Assembly (NCBI RefSeq): GCF_905475395.1
Contig: NC_058338.1
Span: 49,449,935-49,513,934 of the forward strand
DNA: 64,000 nt
From: Chrysoperla carnea
Taxonomy: Eukaryota; Arthropoda; Insecta; Neuroptera; Chrysopidae
Reading direction: 5' to 3'
In this document: positions 38,881-51,741 of the stretch, piece by piece
Layout: every line of letters starts with the position of its first letter
Numbering within the stretch: the first letter of the stretch is position 1
Translations under genes and position numbers: made by a program
Notes under the pieces: model-generated
What the model was told of the DNA's origin: nothing
What the model saw: only the letters and a program-made list of their open reading frames with translations
Databases searched by the model: none

Positions 38881-39758
38881 TAAAAAGTGAATAAAATAAT
38901 ATAAAATTTGTTTTATTGCCTTAAATGTGACATAAAATGGGAAAAGCCATAAATTGTATCTTTCATGCTTATGAAATGTTGCTATGACCATTAGAGTTTT
39001 TGATCAGAACGATCTGAAAAACATTTTTGAGTGGGTTAGAAAAAGTTTCACAGAAAGCCATTTTCCTATATAATATTACGGGGTCTTTTGGAATCATTGA
39101 CATCGGAAATCGATTTAGCTAGCTGATTTACTTATTAATAATTGTTCTATGGAAGATTATCGTTCTATTGCATGTTCATGTTTTCGAGCTTTATATCTGC
39201 TCATATAAAGCACGATGTTCATACGATTTTTTTTATTTCGGCTTAGCCTTATTTTCGTGGATTAGTTTTTTGTACTTTCTTTGCAATGAAAATAGCTAAT
39301 TGCCTATTAAGGTAATAATTTTCAGTAGAACAATTTAAATTTTGCCCGTAAATGATAACTTAAGTATAAAATTATTTATCCTTCAAGAGTAAAGAAATAA
39401 CATTAAAACAAGTCAACAGATAGTTTAAATGTTAAAAAAATTCAAAACAGAAAAAAAAAATTATAAAAATTGTACGATAAATTTAAGCTCTTTGTATATT
39501 TTTCAAATTATTCTTAATTTGTTATTTATTTTTTTTTTTGGAAAATAACTTTCATAATAATATAAAAAAAAGTGAACAACGCATAAATAGGAAAATATAT
39601 ACTTGTTACAATAGTAATACTGTTTCACTTCATTAGATAATTTCTTAATGTATTGGAAATTGAATTAAACTAACAACGAATCAAGTAGGAATCAAGAGAG
39701 TTTTTTAAGTACCAAATATTATTCACGAAAATATAGACTTATTTACTACCTTGAAGTC

Positions 39759-40017
39759 GGCCTATTAGCTCAGTTCGTTAAGGCATAACCAATTCCGTCC
39801 GCGCTATGCTTAGGGTAGCGGGTTAATTAATAGTTGTGATGGGCTGGTGTAGTGAGTGCATGGCATATGCATGAAGGAGGTGCACTCAGTCTCTGAAAAT
39901 GAGGAGCTGATAGATGAAATTATCAGCGGAAGGTGGTAAAACACATATTTGGTATCACAATGGGCTCTATAGCCTAAGTGTGTCCTTCGTGGACAGCCAA
40001 TATACCCTAACCTAACC
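39759..40017 (+). mobile_element. tRNA-derived SINE (SINE-1) with target-site duplication
   Basis: The head contains a box-A-like TAGCTCAGTTCGTTAAGG (about 39766) and a degraded box-B position (GCGGGTTAATTAATAG, about 39818), spaced as in a tRNA. The body includes GGAGGTGCACTCAGTCTCTG and GTGTCCTTCGTGGACAGCC, and the tail is CCCTAACCTAACC. Flanking TACTACCTTGAAGTC (39744-39758) and TACTACCTCGAAAGTC (40018-40033) are near-identical direct repeats differing by one substitution and one indel, as expected for retroposition by a LINE-encoded machinery. The degenerate box B suggests this copy is old and not transcribed. Confidence 0.88.
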
Positions 40018-40033
40018 TACTACCTCGAAAGTC

Positions 40034-42447
40034 CGCCAGGGAGGGGTGTAGATGTGTAGATGTGCTTGCTACTAAATTCATTTTTTAGTACCCTAGAATA
40101 CTATTTCAGGAATTTTGGGGATGCCTGATTATTGCACCTTCAGAATGCCAGATTTGGGTACTCCTTAGTTCAAATGAGTTGAAATTCAGTTTGTACAGTT
40201 TTAAACCAGGTAAATCGGTATAATATAAGCAATAGTTCATTTCAGAAATTTGAAAATTATTTCCAGAAGGCTAACCGCTGGTTTTAGCCAACTCTCAAAG
40301 TTGACCTTGGGTAGAAAGTTAGTGGGATTTTGTCAATAAAGTACCTTTTGGCGGTGTAAATTGATCAGGTCTTCCCCCTTTTTTAATATATCATGAAATT
40401 TCGTGATTTTTAAGACTTTGGTAACTTTTATGGCCTATCAAAATTTAGATAGAGAATCGAAAAGTTTTATGTCAAGGAAATGATTTTTAAAGATATCAAC
40501 TTCGCAGCTGTCCCTCCTCCTTTTTAATATCAAATTTTATCAAATTTAAGCGGTTTTTAAGAGCATTCATTTCGGACCTCTAGAGTCTCATAGGAACATG
40601 GAAAAACAAAAAATGGATAATGAGGGAAATATATTACTAAAAAGCTGTGGATAATGATGGAAATATATTACTATAGTGAGGGAGCTTTGCCGCTCCCGAA
40701 GTTTTTTAATTTACTTGGTATAAACCCATTTATTACGTTTTTATTTATTTAAATTTCTGAGATATGGCTTTCACCCTCGACAATCGAAAATGAAAAGTTT
40801 CTTAATATTAAAATTAATGCATAACGAGATTAATTTCACTGAAAATACAAATCTAAAAACATTGAGGAGCATAAATGTGTTCAAAAAAATTTGCTTAAAA
40901 CTTTTCAATTCATCATTCTTGAGAAATTGAGCCTTGGATTGGCAAACCTTGACAAGCCTTTGGTTTGTAAGCCCTTGCTCAAGCGTTAATTTATACTTTG
41001 CTGTTATGATAGAGAAACAGCGATAACGTTCAAAGTTCAAAGCATACCGATTGTCGAAGTTTTTAATGATTACCTTAGAAATTACGATTTTAAATCATAT
41101 ACTTTAGGAAAAATTTTCGAAAGCTTTTCAACTATTTCTAGGTAGACACAAGTAACACACACAAGTAAAATAAAGTGCAAAGTGATAAAAAAACAAAAAC
41201 CAAATTCGAATTAAGCATTCATAACACCAGGGTGGAACAAGTGAACCAATATGTATGTATACCTTGGAGCTCTTATAGTTGAAGGCGGTAGATGTGCACA
41301 TAAGACCAAGAGACATGTGACTCGCAAAGGTAGCTTTTAATAAATTCAGGTCGTTATTGACAAACAAAAACAATTCTAACCGAAACAAAGACTTGGGTGT
41401 TCAAGTGTTATGATTGGTCTGTTTTAGTGTATGCATGCGAATCGTGGACTGAGACAAAAATAATTTTTAATCTTTTTCTGTGTATTTTATAAAAGCTTTA
41501 TTTTTAGCAACCGATTAAAAAATTAAGTAAAAAATACTTTATTGTACAAAATAATAAACTTGTCCCAAGTTCTTTATCAAGGACTATTTGTTAAAGCTTG
41601 AAACGCCAAACTAGTAAAATGTAAAATATTTATCATATTATTTATCACATATTTATCACCAGCAAAGTTCTATTTAAGTTAGTTTTACTATAGTTTATTA
41701 AGAACCATGATTTTGTTAATCAGTTATTGGTCTGCCTTCTGAATGTCTGACACACAAAGTTTTGTCAATTTTAGTATAACGTTTGTATGCATAAAATGTT
41801 GCAGCAATAATGGGACGTAATCATTCATTCATGTAGTTTTTTTTTTATTTGCACTCCACTTTATGTACTCCAACGCTTATTATCTTTGCGGGAAAATGGT
41901 AGAAAAGAATAGAATAAAAGTATAGGTAACGATTATCTTTTATTTACGAAATATAAAATTTTATTTTAAAATTATTAAATCCTAATAGTTAATTTTTACG
42001 CTGGGAGAAATACCCCAGGAATGATAATTGAAATCCTTAGAGTGTTTCTCTGCCAGCGTCAAAACGTATTGTTATTATGTGTCAAATAGAGCTTCTAGGG
42101 TCATATAGTACCTACTACGGTCATATTTTCCCCTCACCAGGTTCTTCTAACTCTATAGATTCTTTTTATTACAATGCAATATTTTTATATCAAATTTCTG
42201 ATTTTTTGTTAGGTATATGAGATAAAAGATATTTTTTAATAAAAATATTTTATATTTGATATGAGATACCAGCCAAATGTAGCCCGCGACTCTGCTGGAC
42301 TAAATTTAGTGAACCCGAAATGTCCAATGTAATTTACATTTATTTATTTATATTATTTTAGTCAATGCAAATAATACTGGAAAACGTGTTTGTTATTTAT
42401 TAGAAAAAAAAATATCTGAAAATAAAAACAAAAACAAGAAAAAACAA
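40034..42447. other. AT-rich stretch without a supported gene
   Basis: Two minus-strand open frames of 86-89 residues (40771-41040, 41128-41388) are unrecognised. A two-copy tandem of about 35 bases (GGATAATGAGGGAAATATAT and GGATAATGATGGAAATATAT) lies at 40613-40674. Nothing else was seen. Confidence 0.5.
40613..40674 (+). repeat. Two-copy tandem repeat, unit about 35 bases
   Basis: TGGATAATG(A/T)GGAAATATATTACTA-type units occur twice in direct orientation, differing at few positions. Confidence 0.7.
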
Positions 42448-43107
42448 GTGAAAACAAACAATTGACTGAGTTAATTGTTGAAATACCATGTATAGGCAGT
42501 GTTGATAACTCTGTCACATTTCACATACATACATATCTGACATATTTAACTGATATTCTCATATAATGCGCAAGTGTTGATGCGCACTCGTTTGTTTTTT
42601 TGACGTCACGTAAATAACAAAAGATACTCACTTTGATATTAATACATACTATAAAATTTGTACCTAATTAACGCCCTCGTGGGTAAACAGTGATGTTTAC
42701 AAAAAAATGTTTCAAACAAAAGTTGTTTATTTTTTTTTAAGGAACATTTTTTACATTTAAACTTTTATTCTATCTCTAACGGTTTACAAGATGGGTACTA
42801 CGGACCCATGACCCAATTGACCCATGTTGCTCATTTACGAACTTGACCTCACTTTTTACGTCCTAAACACGCTGTAAAAATTTCAGCTTGATATCTCTTT
42901 TCGTTTTTGAGTAATCGTGACCACAGACGGACGGACGGCCGGACGGCCGGACAGCCGGACGGACGGACAACCGGAAATGGATTAATTAGGTGATTTTATG
43001 AACACCTATACCAATTTTTTTTTTGTAGCATCAATATTTTTAGGCGTTACAAACTTGGGACTAAACTTATAATACTATGTATATTTCATATATACATGGT
43101 ATAAAAA
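42448..43107 (+). repeat. Dispersed repeat A, copy 3 (near complete)
   Basis: This is one of the best copies. It begins GTGAAAACAAACAATTGACT, has ATACCATGTATAGG about 35 bases in, and ends TATACATGGTATAAAAA, so ATACCATGTATA and TATACATGGTAT form an inverted pair inside the conserved unit. A (GGAC/GGCC)n run at about 42925-42973 expands the CAGACGGACGGA motif present in other copies. No protein is encoded. Confidence 0.93.
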
Positions 43108-43589
43108 CAATATTGAAATTATTATCACAATAAGAATTAGTTATGTTTATATTTATAAATAAACAAAAAAAAAACAAAAACAAAAACAACAGAAAAACAA
43201 ATGAAATACAGGAGGAATAGAAAAGCCATTGCTGTCTTCTTTACTTACACTGAAACAATACAATGGAGATGAAACGAAGATTTGATGATGCACTCAACAA
43301 AAAACAATCTTATATTTCTGATTTTGACAAATTGTTTTATCGTTATTTATTCCTTTTGTTTTATATACAAAAAAATGTTAAAGATAATAATTTACTTTAT
43401 TTACTCATTTTGTTGTATTCTACAGTCAAATTTTCCTTAGAAATTTCATGAAAAGTCATTTTAGCAAATTTCAATTTTCAAACAGCTTAAATAGATTTCT
43501 TTGGAAATTTTACTAAAAGCTATCAATTCACTATCAATAAAAACGTGTGGTCTGTGGTACAAGATCAAAATGTCTAAGAATTCAAGTAT

Positions 43590-44690
43590 TTAATAATAAT
43601 AAATAATAAGCTTTATTGATATAAATTAATAAAATTTGAATCAAAAAAAGTGCAAAATTAAATAAGAAATCCTAACGAATAATTAAATATAAAATTAAGA
43701 AAGTAATAATACTAATAATAAAACAGAAATAATAATATAATAATCGTCTTATTATCAAGTAAGAAAAATAAAGTAATAATTCACAGAAGAAAGCAAATGC
43801 ATATAGAGTAAAAAAAAAGACAAAAATCACAAAGAAGCAAAGAGTTTACACAAGAAAATTTTTTCTTTTTTCCAAAATCCCGCCTATAAATTTACAAACT
43901 TTCACACACGTAAACCTATCTCTCACATTTAAAATATTGTCAACTGTATCACCCAATTCACGTATAATATCATCTCTCATTTTTAAGTCAACTCCCGCAC
44001 AATTTAAGAGAATATGATGACCTGACACGCACCCATTGTACAAAACACACACACGTTCTCACTGCTCCTTGTTTTCCTCCATTTCTCTTCTCCTTGTTTT
44101 CCCAAACAAAACTTCCGAGTCTAAAGTTGGTTTCTATTTTTACTCAAACTCCTGTCATCTAACATTTCTAAGTATGGGGCTCCATTCTCAATTTTTTTTT
44201 TTTTTTTTTATTATGTTAAAAGTTTTTAGAGACCGTATGCTTTCAACACTTTTCAGTATATTGTCTCTATAGAAATCTTCCACGCGAGCTTTCACGCGTT
44301 TTTTCTATTGGATATACCCGATATTGCTCCCGATGTTAAGTATGCCTTCATCCACTAACTCTCTAGCACAGTCATTCATTTGCAAGTAGTTAATACAATT
44401 TTAAGCGCCTTCTTTTTGTATTAGCCTACTCTCATTGTTCAAAAGTCTAAACATGCACGAGAAAGATTGCAGAGTTGTATATGCTTCCAGCGGTAATTCA
44501 CCAATTTCCAGAAATATTGCATCACTCGGTGTACACTTAGCGACGCCCAGAATTTCTTTATAGATAAAGTTTAAGAATTTTGTCGATTCCTCAGAATGCT
44601 CTAAGCCCCATACTTGGCAAGCAAACGTGAGTAATGGAATTATCAGAGCTTTAACCATTTGGATTATTGGAAATTTCCATTTTCCAGTTT
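43590..44690 (-). pseudogene. Decayed 3' end of a non-LTR retrotransposon (LINE)
   Basis: On the minus strand, 44401-44658 reads as the region just after the reverse-transcriptase core of many arthropod LINEs: a PLLTFACQVWGLE motif (compare 'PiltYGcEvWG'), then KFLNFIYKEILGVAKCTPSDA and EIGELPLEAY. The same frame continues through stops at 44401 and 44305 as a Lys/Arg/Glu-rich segment. A terminal piece at 43846-44052 holds a Cys-x3-Gly-His-His-x8-Cys pattern like the C-terminal Cys/His motif of such proteins. Downstream on this strand the sequence ends with CAATAAAGCTTATTATTTAT and an (ATT)n tail at about 43590-43605, as in LINE 3' ends. Stops, frame breaks and a poly-A interruption (44192-44209) make it non-functional. 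The clade is not assigned. Confidence 0.8.
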
Positions 44691-45004
44691 AAAAAAAATT
44701 CTAAATATTCTGGAATCAAAATATGATATTGTTTCATGTGGAATCGCTCAATGTTCAATAAATACGTTCTACTATATTCACATATTATTTTATTCTTGCT
44801 GACATTTAACTATACAATAAAAATAAAATGTGGCCATAATATAAATTTTGAAAATGTTATTATAGTTGAGTTGAGTTGGCGGTATTTTATTTATATAACA
44901 TTTATGGTACATTTTACTTTATATATTAACTGTATGTAATTAATATAATGTAATGTTTGTTCAAATCAATATTCTACATATGTGAATAAATATATACATA
45001 TACA

Positions 45005-45757
45005 GTGGAATCTCGACAACTCGAACCGCAAGCGAAATACAAAAGTTTTCGAGTTCATGAGTTTTCGACTGAACAAGTAGTAAGATACAGAGGATTAATT
45101 TGCTAAAATTTCGCAATTTTAATAAAATAAACAGTTTAATGGTAGGTACATTTTAAATAGTTGTATGATAGGTTTATATTTATTGAAACAAATTACATGT
45201 TAGTGAAGTACAATTTTTACATATTTGTGTGTCCCAGTTGAAAATTCTTCGGTTTTTATCTGTAAGACAGGCAGGCCCTGATATACTTATGTTTTTATAA
45301 CGACGCTGACACTTTTTACGGAATTGATAACATCGAATTTTCTAAAAAGAATTAAAGTTGAAGAATTAATGAGCTTTCTTTTGATGTAGTTGCTAGTTAA
45401 TAGACAAATAAGCACTGATAAACAATTTTAATGACGTGAAGTTTAAGGAATGTTTTCAATAATTGTAGAAAGCATACAAGGCATTCATTGTTCGTGTACA
45501 AGGCATAAACAAGAGGATAGAACAAGTAAGACGTTACTGTATTTTACTTACTTCGACTTACAGAGTCTGCTTTTTGATATTCGAGTTACAGAGTATTAAT
45601 ATGTACTATCAATACCTCGTAGAGAAATAACATTTTGTGCGAGTTACATAGTCTAAATAATTCGATACCGCGTATTTAGGGGTTAAGCGGAAGGAAATGG
45701 CATTTTTTCGACTTACTGAGGCTTACGACTTAACGAAGTTTGAGTTATCAAAACTAT
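45005..45757 (+). mobile_element. Candidate pogo/Tigger-like remnant
   Basis: The left end CAGTGGAATCTCGACAACTC followed by GAACC is of the type seen at termini of pogo/Tigger elements. The distal part contains several related 'cTTCGACTTA', 'TTCGAGTTACAGAG' and 'TTTGAGTTATC' phrases in the opposite sense, consistent with degraded inverted ends and subterminal repeats. No transposase frame was found. The right boundary is approximate. Confidence 0.45.
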
Positions 45758-45999
45758 AAAAGATAGCATTATTTTAATCGCGAGGAGGCGTTCATTTACA
45801 TAAAAATTTTAACTAAAAATTGGCATAATCAATATTAGACCGTTTTTTTAAATGAAAAATACATCCATGAAACCTCGTGAGTGGCTTCGTTTGGACGAGT
45901 CTACCAAACTTTCGAAAAGTTTGCGATTTTTTTCGAAAAGTTTTCGTTTTCAAATGGCATGCATGATGACGTCATATTTGAGCTATCATTCTAAAAAAA

Positions 46000-47683
46000 A
46001 TGCATCATGGACACTATGATAACATTAATAATTATTAAACAATAAAATATTTTGTCCGACAAGAATACTGCACCGATTGTACCTATATCACCTCGAACAT
46101 GCCGTACTTATGTATTTTTGTTTTAGAATACGCACATGATTCACTTATGCTGAATTGCTAGTTTTGTTTTTATTTCAAATTAAAAATACATAATCCCAAT
46201 TTGATCACCCTATAATACACTAGCAAAGAAAATTTAACGTTAGCACATTTTAAAATTTTAATTTTCATAACAATAAAACCTTTATGTTTTTTTAAACAAC
46301 AGAAACTTACTTTTACCCTTGACCTTAACGATAATTACAATACCCAAATTTTATAAACACACATGTGAATACTATCCTATACCTAATACTTGTAAGCTTT
46401 GTACATATTATGAACAAAAATGGGTTTATTTGAACAATCTAAAACGAAATTTAATTGACCTAAACAACAAAACTGAAATTAATGTTTTTCCCATGATAAT
46501 TGTGCACAAAATAATTATCTCATCATTTTCTGACCATGATACTGGCTTACCAAAATTATTCTCGAATTATTTTTTATATGGGGTTAAATAAAGCACTGTA
46601 TAACTTTTATTCCCATTTAATTTTTGAACTTACCAACTCCTAGAAGTAGAATCTCATAAAAGTTTTAATAGATCATCAAATTTATAATTTCTTTATTGCT
46701 GTTGGTAAACAAAAAAGTAGATAATATTATTAATAATCCTTAAAAATAAATGTTATAAACTTAGGGTAACGTCTAATATTAGCAATTAACTCTAGGGACC
46801 AGCATCAAATAATGTATGTGATTGCAACGAATTTATTAGCAAAAATTAGACTGGAAAAACAAGGGCCCAACAATCTCCTGTATAGTCGACAAACTCAACC
46901 CAACCAACTCGTAATTACAACAATACTCCGGGTCTATCAAATTTTCGGTCTATTTTGCCCGGGTCAATTTTTCCGATTGCCGATTGAAACATTGAAAATC
47001 TATAAGTTTCTCTTACAGGTATCTTCTTCTATCAGCTTCTAGATAAGCGTCTAATTTTAGTATTAACTCGGGGGGCCTTCATTTTCTCTACTTTTCATAT
47101 AAACTATATCAAAGTACAAAATAATGGCAAAATTTTGTGAATACACTAACGCAGTGATATTGCGAGAGAAGAGAGAAACGAAATGTCATTCATATGCATA
47201 AGAAAAACGAAAACAATTCAAGAGCCAGGCGTAAATTGTAAATTCCGTAATTCACCTTCACTTGAACCAATGTACTTGAGTGTCTTTTGAATCTTTAAAA
47301 TTATAATATGGTATGTTAAATATTATGAAAGATAATTTATAAGAAATCTAAGTATTTGAAATAGAATTTCAATTTGACCCAAATAGCAAAATCAAATAGC
47401 TTTGTATTCTAAATTCGTATTGTGACTACAATGAAATCTTAAAAAGTACTGACATCTAATTTTCAAATAGGGTAAGAACATACCCACCAAGAAATAAAGA
47501 TTTATTAGGTGGAATGTCCAAATATGATCTAAATCCATAAAAACATAATGGTAAACGTATAACTATTTAAGGATAATATTATAATGTGAAATATTTATCA
47601 CAAGCAAAGGTTAATCGAATAAAATTACTTACTATTTACCATCTGAAATTTTTTTTCTTTCTGTATAGACTAAACATATATTA
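46000..47683. other. AT-rich stretch without a supported gene
   Basis: Open frames at 46319-46591 and 46812-47042 are unrecognised. A diverged direct repeat flanks part of this stretch: ACGTCTAATATTAGCAATTA near 46769 and GCGTCTAATTTTAGTATTAA near 47046. Confidence 0.45.
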
Positions 47684-48490
47684 GACGAATCATTTTAGAC
47701 GAAAAAAGGTGTAAAATGAAGAATTTTTTTGTACTTCGACCTATCGGGCCAATTTTTTTCTTCTTAATTGTCCAGGAAGGTTCATATATCAAAATCTACA
47801 TCTAATTTGGTGCCGCTAGTAAGTTTGGCCATTGCTATGTGCCAAATAGATCAATTATTAGAATCCATTTCTAAGATAATTTTTGAAAATGTTCAATGAA
47901 ATGAGCCAAAAAAGTATACTCGGAAGTTTTTGGGGTCACTGATAACGATTCCGAAGTTAGAATGTGGATATACTGCCTCTTCTGAGGTTGTCCGCTGCTA
48001 TCCCAACACAGCAATATTATGTAAATATTCAACAAAATGAACCAGAAAAGTTCACACGGGAGTTTTTGGGGTCGCTGATCACGGTTCCAAAGTTAGTGGA
48101 CCAAAAAAGTATACCCGGAGATTTTGGGGTTGCTAATCAAGATTCCGATGGAATTGAAATTTCGATATTCCCTCGAGTATACTTTTTTGGTTCATTTTGT
48201 TGAATATTTACAGAATTTTGCTATTTGGGCGGTGCGAATTACCTAAGAAGGGGGAAGTGTATCGAAATTCTGACTTAATAATAGAGATCAGCAACCCCGA
48301 ACACCCTCGTGGTTGATGGCTAATTTCTGGCCCATATTGTTGAATATTTTCAATGTTTTAAAATTTTCAAATATCACCTCAAGATGTAGATGTAGATTTT
48401 GATGTATAGACATCCTGATCATTTTTTAAAAAATTGGCCCATTGGTCGAGAGTCAAAACAATTCTCTTTGAAGTGCTAAAATGATTCGTC
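47684..48490. mobile_element. TA-flanked inverted-repeat element with internal repeat units
   Basis: The ends GACGAATCATTTTAG and CTAAAATGATTCGTC are perfect 15-base inverted repeats, flanked on both sides by TA. Weaker pairing continues inward (CGGGCCAATTTTTT with AAAAAATTGGCCCA, and CAAAATCTACATCTA with its complement). Inside, a unit of about 60 bases with AAAAAGTATAC, GTTTTTGGGGTC and GATTCCGAAGTTAG occurs three times in direct orientation (about 47915, 48035 and 48100), and part of it occurs inverted (about 48175-48205). A Tc1/mariner-type MITE is likely. The 79-residue open frame at 47964-48203 is internal repeat translation. Confidence 0.82.
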
Positions 48491-49207
48491 TATAAATATA
48501 TTTAAATAAAATTTTCAATACATATTTAACATAATTTTCAAGGCTCGTAATAACTTCATGCATACGATACGTGTAAATTGTACTGCTAGATCAAAGGATT
48601 CAAAAATAAGATGCTTCGATCGTTACGTTCTACTGAATAAGCTGCGATCGTAACACTAGAAAACCAAATTTATAAAATTTACTCGTGATCCGTTATACTA
48701 CACTATTTACTTAGGTACCTTATATTCCTTAATAAAATATTTTGTTTTATTTTACACTATTTATAACGAAAATTAGGTCAATGTTATTTGGTTTAAGATC
48801 ATATAATAACAAATTTAATATCAAAATAATAATTCATTTTCTTATATCCACCCATATATTATAACATACTGTTACTTTCATATAGAAAATATATGTTTAG
48901 AATAAGTAATTAACTAATTAAAAAGCTCTCTATTTTAATTACTGATACTGCAGTAACATAATTAATGATAGACGTCTATGTTTTAAGTATTTTAACTGTT
49001 TGTTAGCCAAAAAGGTTTTTATAGATAGGTACCTTCAATTTTGTACCAGTCATTCAATTAATCTAATAAAACATATGTTTTACTAATTAAATTAATCTGG
49101 CAATATATTGAAGAATTTAAACATATGATTAGATAACATAAACTTTTTTCCAGTTGGAGAAAATTTGAATGTTTAAAGCTATCACAACAAAATTAAAAAA
49201 AAAAATA

Positions 49208-49520
49208 GTGAAAACAAACAATTGACTGAGTTAATTGTTTAAATACCATGTATAGATAGTGTTGATAACGCAATCGTTTTTTTTTTTACGAAACGTAAGT
49301 AAACGAAGATAACCACACATTCATAACTGATATTCACATATAACATACTATTTTAGAAGTTGCATCTATTTTGCGCCCTCGTGGGTAAAATGTTTACAAA
49401 AAAAATATTTCAAACAAAAGTTGGTTATTTTATATAAGAATTATACATGAATTTAAATTTTGTTCTATCTCTAATGGCTTATAAGATGAGATAAGGCTCA
49501 ATCAACCTAGATTGCTCATT
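49208..49520 (+). repeat. Dispersed repeat A, copy 4 (3'-truncated)
   Basis: It starts GTGAAAACAAACAATTGACT and follows the family through ATACCATGTATAGATAGTG, GCGCCCTCGTGGGTAAA and TTGTTCTATCTCTAATGGCT to ATTGCTCATTT, after which similarity stops; the 3' third with CAACCGGAAATGG is absent. Confidence 0.85.
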
Positions 49521-49735
49521 TTGTGACCAACATTTACTTTTTTCGGAAAAACAAAATCACTCTGCTGGCGAAAAAATTGTTTTTGGCTGCCAAGTCTCTA
49601 TTTTCTCGGCAACACACTGTAGCGCAATCGTAGCACAATTTGGACCAACATATATTTTTTCGTAATTCAAAAAAAACGAAATCACCCTGTTGACGAAAAA
49701 TTTAATTTTGTCTGTCATTCCCTGCTAACTTCCAG
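49521..49735 (+). repeat. Diverged two-copy tandem repeat
   Basis: GACCAACATTTACTTTTTTC and AAAATCACTCTGCTGGCGAA in the first half correspond to GACCAACATATATTTTTTCG and GAAATCACCCTGTTGACGAA in the second, offset by about 130 bases. Confidence 0.65.
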
Positions 49736-50302
49736 CACATCAACTTATTATTATTCATAAACGATATAGAATCTTATTCAAATAATTAATTATCTACCTA
49801 AATATGTTTAAATAAATAATATTACAGCCATACCTTGTTCATACCTAGCCGATTTTAAGTTATTCACCAAAAAATCATTTTAAAAAATTTTTATCTCGGA
49901 CATTTTACAAACTACAATACCTATTTAGCCCTTAAAGTATTATCTTGGCCAATTTATGTGACGAAGACGTGTTTAAAATCAAAATGTGCAGAATTATAAT
50001 AGTTACAACTTTTGTTTAAATCTTTTTTTAATAAACATGTAATTTTCCAATAATATGGGACATTTTGAGTACCTTACCTACACCTTCACCTCACCGCAAA
50101 GATTAACTAGTGGTGCTTTAAATTAATTTTTTTTTTCGGTCTGTTCAGGGTCTGAAGGTATGTTGTACCAAATACCAGTGCTTAATCTTAAGTGCTACAG
50201 CTGATGTCGTTTACCTCTGGCTTATAATTTCGTACTATGTCGTTAATCATAGTTTGCACGAAACTTTTGGGTTTAAAATAAACCATTTATATAATTGATT
50301 GA

Positions 50303-50796
50303 GCATTTCGGTCAAACTTTTTCAAATTTTGAGAAATGATACTTTAAGTCATTCTAAAGAAAAGTAACCATAGTCACAAGTCATGAAAATGGGAGGATTT
50401 CATGTTATAGCTAAATTAAAGTTGGAAAATGTATTCATTTGTATAATATATGCCTATGTGTATATAGGCAAATGCATAAACAGATATGTATAACTACATG
50501 CATACGTATGTTTTTTAATGTAAGGGTGTTGTTTTTTAATTCTTGTTTTTTTGAAGAATATGAATAATATGAAGTGTTAAAATCAATATTTTCAGCTACA
50601 TATTATTTCAGATACGTATATGATTTTTGACAATTAAATTACAATAATTTTTTTATACAAATGAGTACATTTTCCAATTTTAATTTAGCGATAACTTGAA
50701 ATCCTGTCATTTTCATGACTTGTGACCATGGGAACTTTTATTCATAATCACTTAAACTAGCATTTCCCAAAATTTGGAAAAGTTTGACCGAAATGC
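50303..50796. mobile_element. Fold-back element
   Basis: GCATTTCGGTCAAACTTTTT at the left pairs with AAAAAGTTTGACCGAAATGC-type sequence at the right end (50777-50796, one gap). Pairing continues through CACAAGTCATGAAAATG and its complement, and GGAAAATGTATTCATTTGTA and its complement, giving arms of about 150 bases. The loop contains a short palindrome-rich stretch (ATATGCCTATGTGTATATAG). No target duplication was identified. Confidence 0.75.
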
Positions 50797-51152
50797 AGAT
50801 TACATCTAATTTGTGCGAGGTCTTTTACACAATATTTCTGTGTAAAAGATACGATTTAAACTTTATTTCGATCTTAAATACTTAAATAAAATCTGTTTTG
50901 TATGCAAGAATAATTTTACATTAAGCTGAAATGTAAAATGTACATAATCGTTAAAATAAATATTTAGAATAAATACATATAATTGTCCTTGTTTCTATAA
51001 TCTCGATATAGATTGTAACAAAACGTGACCAATATTTTATTAGCTAACACACTGTTAAAATTGTTAAGAAACTACAGGACCGTAGAAACGAAGAATACGT
51101 TACACTGAACTATTTTTCAAATATTCGATAAAATTCCGAAAATTCGATTATG

Positions 51153-51526
51153 TTTTTATACCATGTATATGAAATATACCAAGGTATACTAAGTTTAGTT
51201 CCAAGTTTTTACCGCTTGAAAATATTGACGCAACGAAAAAAATTTTGTTATAGGTGTTCATAAAATCACCTAATTAGTCCATTTCCGATTTTCTGTCCGT
51301 CTGTGAGTCTGTCTGTCAACACGATAACTCGAAAAGGAAAGGAGATATATTGATGAAATATAACGTACTCAGGACGTAAAAAGTGAGATCGAGTTCGTAA
51401 ATGAGCAATATAGTTCAATTGGGTCTTGGGTCCGTAGGACCCATCTTGTAAACCGTTACAAATAGAACAAAAATTTAAATGTAAAAATGTTCCTTATAAA
51501 AAAATAAACAACTTTTGTTTAAAACA
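51153..51526 (-). repeat. Dispersed repeat A, copy 5 (reverse, 5'-truncated)
   Basis: In reverse orientation it starts with the family 3' end (TTTTTATACCATGTATATGA), then TAGGTGTTCATAAAATCACC, CGATAACTCGAAAAGGAAAG, TTGGGTCTTGGGTCCGTAGG and AACAACTTTTGTTTAAAACA, where similarity ends. The family 5' part is missing. Confidence 0.9.
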
Positions 51527-51741
51527 GCGTGAACTTTTTTCTTTTTTGTTATTACTTTATTAAACCTATCGACAAAAACTGTTTAAGCTGGAAATTATCT
51601 TTAAATGCATGATGCTTGGTATACAATGAAACGAAAACAATCGCTCAAAATACTCTAAACTGAAAATGATGTAAAAGTGCAAGATGCTACGGCATCACAA
51701 GCATAATAATGTAATGCGTCTGTGCCTACATGCATGCTATT

